NCBI GenBank assembly: GCA_024811115.1
Contig: JAKOGH010000368.1
Coordinates: 1-52,420, forward strand
Reading direction: 5' to 3'
Length of the DNA: 52,420 nt
Origin: Terana coerulea
Taxonomy: Eukaryota; Basidiomycota; Agaricomycetes; Polyporales; Phanerochaetaceae
The position numbers and the translations under genes are program-made. Shown here piece by piece: positions 45,120-52,420 of the stretch. Position 1 is the stretch's first letter. Each line of letters begins with the position of its first letter. Below the pieces are notes generated by a model, which worked only from the letters and a program-made list of their open reading frames with translations, was not told the origin of the DNA and ran no database searches.

Positions 45120-45479
45120 TTGAACGTTGAACGTTGAACCCTGAATGGAGCTGCGATGAATCCACGATGACGCAGCTGTGCTGGTGAAGCGCTGCATGAG
45201 ATGTGACGAACGGGTCTTGTATCCCGCGGGTTTCTATGGATCTAATTGTGAACGTGAAAGTGGTATTGGAACCGGCACTCGGCTTGTGTCTCTGCCAGTG
45301 GGCTTTTGCCCCTGCCATGCTGGCAGGCTAAAACGGTGCACGGCAAACTTACACAGTTACTCTTCTGGGAAGGATTCGTAAGAAGCCGCCGCACGGCCAT
45401 CATTACGGAGCATCCAGATCTCCGATCTCACCAAGAGTCCGGGACGCTGCTGTCGAACGTTGAACGTTGAACGTTGAAG
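45120..45479 (+). repeat. two clusters of the heptamer TTGAACG
   Basis: Three tandem units lie at 45120-45140 and three to four at 45455-45479, about 330 bases apart, both upstream of the kinase-like gene at 45629. A related palindromic TTCAACGTTCA occurs at 47266-47276. Could be a microsatellite or a binding-site cluster; no known factor is implied. Confidence 0.5.
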
Positions 45480-45628
45480 TTGTTCTGAAGAGCGCTGGTC
45501 TAGCTTTCTCAAGGTATATATATCCTGCAATCTATGGAATGTGCCCCACAAACACCGCACTTCTGCGCAGAGTATCTTCTCGACTGATAAGCCATAAAAC
45601 GTAGCTTCTCGTCTGCACCCTTACAAAC

Positions 45629-46764
45629 ATGTCCTCCGACAACCGCTCTTCAGCAATCCTGCAATGTTACCCAGAGAAGAGTCCATTCGAGATGGACCCG
45701 CCTGTGCACAATCTAACCCCAAGTCCAGTCGCTGTGGTCGTCACCACAAAAGAGCGCAAGGCAGCTTTGGAGAACGCAGAAAGGGGCGCCATGCATTCGT
45801 TTAGCAGAGTGTATGGGACGAATCCGCTTCGTGTCACCGACAGAGAAACGAGAGTTAAGCACCGCCCATGGGATGCGTACGAGTCCTCACCGCTGCCACC
45901 GCCCCTATCCAAGATCACATTCCCTGCAGACGCGGAATTTCTACAGCAACTGAACCCAGAGGGAAGACATATTGTATTCACTGTTCGTTATGAAGGACAG
46001 GTCTGTCTGCTCAAGATAGTGAGTGTTCTGCAAATTAATCATCATGTCCTCCTTGCTAACAAATGCCTTAGTTCCCCACGCGGAAGCCCTTGCCAGTCAG
46101 TAATCATAAGGACCATCACTACCCAAATGCGGAACCGTCAGTAGAGATTGACAGCTTTGTGCAAGAGAAAGTCGCCTACGAACACCTGCTGCACTACGGT
46201 GTGTGTGCGGAAGGCCTCGTCCCGCAATGCATCGGATGGCTCGAGCTCGCGCCAGCCCATCTCAAGCACCTCACCGGCCGTCCCGATGCATCCGACAGCG
46301 TGCTCAAGCTCGAATTCAATCTCACTGAGGATCCATCGGAATGGCCAGTGCGCGCGATTCTCCTCGAGTATATCCCCGACGCTGTCCCACTGACGTCCGA
46401 TAACGTCACGGAGCCCATCGCGGACGCGGCCCTGCGCGCGCTGTACGCGGTGCATGCCGCGTATGTGGAGCACGGAGACATACGCAGCGCGAACATTCTG
46501 GTTCTGCCAGACGGTCGCGTCATCTGGGTCGACTTCAACGCCTCCAGGACGCCATCAGGCCCCCAGACGTTCCGGCGTCATGAACTGCTGGACGAGCTCT
46601 GCCTGGCCTGGACATTCTTGTATGTGGACATGGTACGTTCGAGTTTGTTTGCTCTAGTAAAATGAGATCATACTGAAGCAAAGAACAATGTTGAACACTA
46701 GCTTCCGGACAAGCTTATCGGATTCCGTCGCGATCTGCTGAAGGAGTACAAGGCTCTGGATTGA
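45629..46764 (+). CDS. protein-kinase-like protein, 337 aa, 3 exons
   Basis: Exons 45629-46018, 46072-46632 and 46702-46764 join in frame (1014 nt) with GT...AG introns of 53 and 69 nt. Start MSSDNRSSAILQ is the first ATG after a GC-rich leader. The N-terminal 120 residues are proline-rich and unassigned (ESSPLPPPLSKITFP). The kinase-like core has an N-lobe strand FTVRYEGQVCLLKI (with Lys), a helix C-like Glu in EKVAYEHLLHYG, hinge ILLEYIPDAVP, the catalytic loop HGDIRSANILV (Asp about 266, Asn about 271) and a metal site WVDFNAS (Asp about 284, DFN instead of DFG). There is no activation segment with APE, and the C-lobe is short, as in small atypical fungal kinase-like proteins. Catalysis is plausible but unproven; an aminoglycoside-phosphotransferase-like substrate cannot be excluded. 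Confidence 0.85.
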
Positions 46765-46769
46765 TTGAT

Positions 46770-47330
46770 GGGTAGGGGTTGGCCTAGCACATTCAACTTC
46801 ACTGTACAACAAGACGTAACCGACGAACGAGAGGAATTCTCACTATAAATCAGACCAAGCTTCTCTTTGGATGTGAATTGTCGTGATGCCTTGGCTGGGC
46901 ACCACCGGATGGGGCCACACGATACAAACAGGTAGTAAGGCTGCACTCGAAGCATGCTGATGTAAGCCATGACTGTCAAATCTCGACCACAATCACCGCG
47001 ACGTCGACGAGGTATGCTCGACCGCAACCTGACAGAACCTGACTGCAACGGTATCGCGCAGACCATATCGGTTTCTTGAAGCTGCCTCCGTGCATGCCGG
47101 CTAAAGAGACGAAGGTACAGACGGACTGCGAGCAAATACCAGAAAGGGCGTGGGTTGGTATGCGCCGCTTTGAGGGTGCGTGCCGTGCCATAGCGCGATT
47201 GATGTCATGGCTAACTTTATATCCCAGCTGCAAGTTGTAGACCTCCGAGAAATCGTCTTGAGATGTTCAACGTTCAGTGCTCAGCGGTGGCCACGCGGCC
47301 CTTGCATTTGCCGCGTGTACCCAGGCTCTA
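46770..47330. other. no gene recognised
   Basis: Between the kinase-like gene and the SKN7-like pseudogene, which converge on it. A 145-residue frame on the - strand (47135-46698) overlaps the last exon of the kinase-like gene and has no family resemblance. Confidence 0.45.
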
Positions 47331-47334
47331 AGAG

Positions 47335-49163
47335 TCAACGAAAACAACCGTCCTCGGGGTCGTCCAGCCTCCGCTTGCCGTCAACGATCGCGACGCTGCC
47401 AAGTGCGCCGCCGAGTGTGCTGCTCAAGCCCATGCCCAGGCCCGCGAGCCCTGGCGGCATGTCGATGTCCGCGAAGCCCTCGCCGGCCACCATCTGGTCG
47501 AGGATCATTGTGTACTGCTTGTCCGTGAGGCCCATGCCGGCGAGCGACGTGATTTTACCGGTGTCATCGCCGAGCGACAGGTTGAAGCTGGAGGAGGGCC
47601 GTTGAGCGCATTCACCTGCATCGCGAGGGTCTGGTCAAACTGGCTGCCCGAGATTAGCGGGATGCTGATGGAGCGGGAGATCTTCTGCATGATCTGGATG
47701 ACCTTCAGACGCATGAGACGACGCTGGAGTGAAAACACGTAAGTGACGAAATAGTGAGCGAATGATTCTAAGCACTTAATTCGAGCGTGTCTACCAAGCC
47801 GTCCTTTGTGAATGGCTTGGGCAAGACGTCATTCATACCCGATGAATAATATTTTGCGATGTCGTCCGGCTGCGAATTGCTTATCATCGAGATAATAGGC
47901 GTCATGTGGTCAAATTGTGGCATGACAATGTCCTGGCAAATGCATCTGTCAGATCCCTCATATCCCAAGTGTTAATAAAGCGCATACCATGAGCACCAAG
48001 TCGTACTTCTCGAGATTCATCTTGTTAACTGCGACATCGCCATCCACTGCAACATCGACTGTGCACCCGAAGTCGTGCAAGAACTTCGAGTCGAGCTTCC
48101 GACTGATCGCCACATCGTCCACCAACAACATGCGCGGCGGGATGTGCTCCAGCGCACGCGCAGCTTCTGCGGGCTCACGCTTGCACTGCGACCTGACGAG
48201 AACTGCGGCTCCGGGACGACGACGACGGGCTGCTGCCGCTCGTGTTTGTCCTCCTGCTCGGGGTCGCCGTCCATACCCTGCGGCGTCGGAAGAACGACGG
48301 CGGTCTCGAGCATGGCGACGGCCGAGCTGTTCGGTCCCACCACCACGAAGTTCCCGAGCGCGCTCGGTTCAAAGCTCCAGTTCCCGTTGTCGTCATCGAA
48401 TGAGCTCTTCGGCATGAGGTGCCCTTGCGCTTGATGTTCTCGAGCGCAACCCGTCTGTCAGCACGGAAATCAAGATGACGGAACGTCAGCTCTGTAAAAG
48501 AATATTGATTATATGCGCGTTTGCGCAGAGACTGATGTACGTACGTGCTCGCCATACGTCGTGTCGTTCGTATTCTTCACCTACAGAACAAAAATGCAAA
48601 GTCAACTCGTGCTCAGCTCCGCTCAAAAAAAAGCATGAAAGCGAATACACAAAGCAGCTAGACCTCTTCACCATTCGGCCCGAGCGGAGAAGTGGCGATC
48701 TTCTCTGCAGGGAAACCACCAATGGATAAGGTCCAGGATGACCCACCCACCACAAATTATACGACACGCATGAAGGTTGGATGCGGGGGACAAATAGAGG
48801 GCTGCAGATCGGACGAATAAAGGACAGGCGAAGGGGACCGAACGGAAAGCGGAAGCGGAGAGGAGACACGTACCGTGTGGTAGTCGTACTTGTTGAGTCG
48901 CCGTAGAAACTGGCGAAGTTGCTGTTCTTGAACATGCGTGGTAGGATGCTCTTGGTAAATTCGTTCATGTTCTTGACGACGAAGCGATCGCCGTGTGGAC
49001 GCCACAAGACGACGGGTTGGAACGTTGCAATTGGGTCCTCGAGCATCCTGTGCAGACATTGTGAGAGATAAAACGAAACCGACATGTAGGAGAGTACGCA
49101 CTTGCACAGCTTCTTAGCAAAGTCGCTCGTGCTGGGCATGCCGTCCTCGCCTTCGTGCTTCAC
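47335..49163 (-). pseudogene. SKN7/Prr1-like HSF-receiver transcription factor, broken
   Basis: The only copy here with the HSF DNA-binding domain. Start MKHEGEDGMPSTSDFAKKLCK (49163-49102), 54-nt intron, then MLEDPIATFQPVVLW, FVVKNMNEFTKSILPRMFK, NSNFASF (49047-48900). One base is missing before RRLNKYDYHT, exactly in the recognition-helix region. Exon 48580-48545 gives KNTNDTTYGEH; the next exon misses a base in the Trp codon before TFRHLDFRADRRVALENIKR. Further one-base losses occur before PKSSFDDDNG (48415) and before the receiver RALEHIPPRMLLVDDVAISR. The receiver keeps LVLM|DIVMPQFD but lacks about 12 residues after it compared with remnant C2. The donor after LVDTLE is GAATTAAG (47779) where other copies have GAAGTAAG. 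Tail: PRSISIPLISGSQFDQTLAM, a further frameshift, then MGLTDKQYTMILDQMVAGEG. In fungi such factors act in oxidative and osmotic stress phosphorelays. A working copy is expected elsewhere. Confidence 0.82.
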
Positions 49164-49545
49164 GCCGTCTGCACGACTGCTGGCTCCGAATCAAGACTCA
49201 GCGGCTCCGTGTACAATTTGTCTTGTGTTATCTTGCTCTTGACCCAAGCTGGCGGCACGGGGCAAGATAAAAAGCAGCCATGGCAGTGAAAGTGACCGTT
49301 CTTTCTATTTCAAGCCTTCTCCGGTGGCCCAAGACACCAGCGCTCCAAGTGCCATGCATGGATCCTGCTTGGCTTTCGACTACGATGATCACGCGTCACG
49401 ACGCGTCGTATACTCGTAGGAGACAATAAACACACCTATTGCGCAACACTAGACCGCACAGTGTTGTATATATGCAGACGATAGAAGACATGCAAAAATT
49501 GGCGGCAATGGGGCCATCGCCCGCAAGAAATTTACCAAGACGGAG

Positions 49546-49645
49546 ATGGTGGTCGGGGCAGAGACGCGTTCCGCCCTGGGCGCTTCTGTGCAAACCACGC
49601 TTGGCTCTCGACCACGATCACGGGGACGCGTCACGTTAGGTCGGA
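49546..49645 (+). repeat. SKN7 upstream-flank repeat, copy 5
   Basis: Reads GGAGATGGTGGTCGGGGCAG ... CTCGACCACGATCACGGGGA. It lies about 385 bases upstream of the SKN7-like start at 49163, which identifies the repeat as 5' flank of that gene. Confidence 0.7.
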
Positions 49646-49675
49646 CCGCGCACGAAGGCGCGTACTAGTGCTTAA

Positions 49676-49845
49676 CAAAAATAACAATATATTCCATTAT
49701 ATTCCGAAAATAACATTACAATACCAATAAATGTATGCATATCCATGGCCGCCGTGAATACTAGTAGAGAGCATTATACTACATTACAATATCATTACAT
49801 TACCATACCGCATTGGTATTTATTGGTATTGGAATGGTCCAAGTC
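49676..49845. repeat. AT-rich inverted repeat
   Basis: CAATACCAATAAAT at 49720-49733 pairs with ATTTATTGGTATTG near 49816-49830, in a stretch rich in ATTCC, ATTACAATA and ATTACATTA words. It could be a small decayed MITE; no target duplication was found. Confidence 0.4.
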
Positions 49846-50028
49846 TAAGGCATGGTGGGCCAGCGGGAGCAATAGCCGGCAGGCTGCAGCAGTGCGGCGA
49901 GCTCCGGCGGCTATGGTAATTGCCCGCCGGCCTGGGCGTAAATCTGACGAATTTTGAAAGCACGCGCATCGACCGTCTTCAGCTTATCTTTTCTCTTCTC
50001 AGCTGCGCGTTGTGGCTCTTCCTCCTCT

Positions 50029-51729
50029 ATGTCAACACCAGGAGATGTGGCAACACAGCGTGCCGAGCTAAATAAAGCCCTGCAAGCTCTCGGCATGCTC
50101 ATCTCCAAGGGTCTTGAACAGTGTCACGGCATTCCTGAGGCTTCCGAAGACGGCCCGATCGCACAGCACTTCTCGAACGCGAAGGCCAACGAGGAGGAGG
50201 GCCCGTACTACACCGTTGATAAAGCCTGGACCCGTGTTTTTTGTGGAGAACATGCTCCTGAAAAGCACCTGGAGTTAATAACCCGAGGCTCTTATGGAGT
50301 AGAGTGCATACACACATTTCTGGTGAAGCTGGCCGCCCATCCGGCAATCGAGAAGCACAACGGGCTGTTCTTGATGAAGGAGCGCACCCAAGCGCTGATC
50401 AGCCTCACAGCGCAAGTGTAAGCGATAATAGTAAATAAGAATGATTAAAATGCTCACCGGGAGGATTAGTGTAAACAAAGCAAGAAGCGAAGAAGGGACT
50501 GCTTTCCAGTTCCTCGCCCAGCAGACGCAACTTTCCAGCCTACAGATGCTACGAAAGGTCAGCGCAAAGACAATGCGGCAGTCCCAGCTGCTAAAGAGAG
50601 CGCACCAAAGAAGAACGCTTTTGATCTTCTCGGAAAGCCCCAGAAAATCTCACCCGAAGGTGAGTAGAGATCTGCGCATACCAGCCATCAGTTGCTGATA
50701 CATCACACAGACTCTGAGCGGCTGAACGAACCTCGACTGCAAGCAGCTATCAAACGCGCGCTTCAATTCGTGGATGATGAAAGTGATGGTGAGGCGGCAC
50801 CAAAGAAGGCAAAGACAGCGACGGACAGGGGAAAGGGAAAGGAGAAAGGGAAGGGAAAGGAAAAGGGAAAGGGAAAGGAGAAGGAGAAGGCGCAGGCGAA
50901 GCCTAAGCGCAAGCGTGTCAAGGTGAGCTTGCTCGCATTCAGCGGTATACTATTGTAGTCAATGGACTTACGTTCAAACCCCAGGGCGACACCAGCGACG
51001 AGAGCGATGCGAGCGACAGCGACATCCAAGAGGTGTTGCCGTCCGATGACGAGGTAGTCGTTGTTTCAAGCAAGCGCGGCAGAAAACGGTCCAAAGGCGC
51101 TTGGGCGGTTGAGCAGTTCGCACCGCCACAGAAGGCCAAGAACGCTACTGGGGATCCAATATGGTCATGCAAGTGTAACTGGTGCACGTACGTGACTATT
51201 CAGCTTGACATTGATTCAATTATCTCTGAACATAACAATCAGTTGCGAGCGTACTCTCCCACGAAAATGCAACAAGTTCGAAGATGAGGTGTCGCTCACC
51301 CTGAGCAATCTTATCTCTCACTTCGACGAGGGTAAGAAGGGTCGGTGCAAAGGAATCAAGCCTGATGCCTCATACAAGAAGTGGGCTGCACGCGTGGCAC
51401 TTCAAGAGTCGGGCGACACTTCTGAACATCGGCTCTCATTGGACGCAGCTGGCGAGTCGTCGAAGCAGCGATCACTCATGAAGGACTTCGTCGAACGTGG
51501 GATTGCTCACCCTGCGGAAGAGCTCTCGTTTGCAAGATTCCGAGAATACTTTGTTAAGGGCATTGTTGAGGACGACCTGCCATTTTTGTTTGGCGAGCGC
51601 ATTGGTATGAAGCGCTGTTTCTCTCTTGTACTGCCTCGAAACTATGAAGTGCCAAATGGCATGATGGTTCAGCGGGATACACAGCGTCTGTATGCTGTAA
51701 TGGACAGGAAGGTCACCGAATTGCTCACA
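50029..51729 (+). CDS. hAT-family transposase gene, N-terminal part with BED-like finger
   Basis: Exons by eye: 50029-50415, 50470-50659, 50711-50922, 50985-51187, 51243-51729, all GT...AG and in frame. The start MSTPGDVATQRAELNKAL follows a CT-rich leader. Residues 1-130 are unassigned. Then come basic and acidic tracts, including a GKGKEK repeat at 50827-50890 and GDTSDESDASDSDIQEV. A BED-like zinc finger follows, WSCKCNWCT with RTLPRKCNKFED and NLISHF...C. The end, MKDFVERGIAHPAEELSFAR, FREYFVKGIVEDDLPFLFGE and LPRNYEVPNGMMVQRD, is typical of fungal hAT transposases before the catalytic core. The frame ends at a donor, CTCACA|GTGAGT, at 51729; the next sequence soon reaches a stop and an AT-rich block, so the catalytic core is missing here. 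It is either truncated or split by an insertion. It may have provided transposase for the hAT MITEs in the window. Confidence 0.75.
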
Positions 51730-52420
51730 GTGAGTTCCAATAACAGGTCGGACTGGGTTTCTTGTGTAACAGAATTGCTTATTATGCTCACAGACAAATG
51801 ACATCTGAAAAACCCCCTTACTATTCCTGCCTAATGCATGCTGATAAGCACTAATTCATTGCACATAAGCTTCAAAGTAACACAACTAGATAAATAGATG
51901 CATTAGGCCAATAAGGCAGTTTAGTGAGGTCCTTTGCTAATTGTCTTAATTATTCTATATATTAGGGCAATTAGTCCTATTTCTCAGCTATTTGTTTCCT
52001 TACTGTCCTATTTTGTTCCTTACATGCAGCTATAATACCACTACTGCTTGACTAATCATCTGAGAAATCCCCTTCTTAATTTAACCTGATGCTCTGTATT
52101 TCATATTTAGTTATCTACATACAAGACTAAGCTACCTAACACAACAAACTACTTGTACTGTGCAGGTAAGCCCATGCACCATGCACCATACTCACCTGCA
52201 CTGCGCCATGCCCACCTGTGTGTTGTATCTGTCAGTAACATACTTACGTACACCACTACCCTGGCCCTCATGTCGTGCACCAGCCCCCTTCTGACGGGGG
52301 CGCACTTGTCAGCGTCGGTCTGCACGCGTCGTGCTTCGCCACGTCCTGCGCGCCAGCGCCGGCGCGGTGCGCGTGCTGCGCTCGTTGGCGTCGTGCTGGG
52401 GTAGCTTACCCTGGTCCCTC
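51730..52420. other. AT-rich block and unassigned window end
   Basis: 51800-52150 is AT-rich and begins and ends with an imperfect direct repeat (CATCTGAAAAACCCCCTT at 51802 and CATCTGAGAAATCCCCTT at 52059). It also holds an inverted pair (GCCTAATGCAT and TGCATTAGGCC, at about 51829 and 51899). It may be a small insertion into the hAT gene. From 52150 the sequence is GC-rich with a GCGCCAGCGCCGGCGCGG box; no gene was recognised. Confidence 0.4.

Noticed and set aside
45120..45479. TTGAACG repeats as telomeric or centromeric repeat
   Set aside because: Only three or four units per cluster, and the unit is not the fungal telomere TTAGGG; flanks are ordinary genic sequence.
46698..47135. 145-residue open frame on the - strand
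   Set aside because: It overlaps exon 3 of the kinase-like gene in antisense and resembles no family; no sister copy in the other units.
50763..51029. - strand frame rich in Phe, Ser and Pro
   Set aside because: A mirror of the Lys/Gly/Glu-rich repeat of the hAT gene on the + strand.

Overview
The window reads as nuclear DNA of a filamentous basidiomycete, probably a wood-decay agaricomycete of the Polyporales type. Coding regions are cut by many 45-70 nt introns with GT...AG ends. The recognisable families are a basidiomycete-type seven-transmembrane (7TM) protein family, a tyrosine-kinase-like kinase, a Skn7/Prr1-type HSF plus receiver factor, Ty3/gypsy chromoviruses, Ty1/copia elements and hAT transposons. 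No tRNA, rRNA or CRISPR array was recognised. Organism placement is inference.

Layout. 1-4428: decayed gypsy chromovirus ending in a 318-bp LTR that sits 10 nt inside intron 1 of a 7TM gene. 4429-21473: four 7TM paralogs on the + strand (A 4429-5832, B 7978-9611, C 13354-14906, D 19905-21473); A, B and C are each followed by convergent decayed pieces of an SKN7-like gene on the - strand. 21784-22170: TA-flanked MITE. 22869-24549: intact TKL-like kinase. 25317-31190: copia remnant with a hAT MITE inside its 5' LTR and a small MITE just beyond its 3' end. 34247-36167: 7TM copy F, broken by a 383-bp MITE, then another SKN7 remnant. 38111-40144: long-inverted-repeat element with a nested solo LTR. 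41463-43023: 7TM copy E. 43632-44635: unknown - strand gene. 45629-46764: intact kinase-like gene. 47335-49163: the only SKN7-like copy that still has the HSF domain, also broken. 50029-51729: 5' part of a hAT transposase gene.

The main theme is a repeated unit of a 7TM gene (+) and an SKN7-like gene (-) arranged tail to tail, present about six times in 45 kb with shared flanks. Within units the 7TM genes stay largely open (B gives a full 396-residue protein, C nearly so), while every SKN7-like copy has frameshifts, deletions or a lost splice site. Copies D and E also share a nearly identical block that includes introns, inside more diverged flanks, which looks like gene conversion. Transposons have repeatedly used these duplicated units as targets, so several insertions can be dated against an empty paralog. 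Splice and frame calls were made by eye and should be treated as models.
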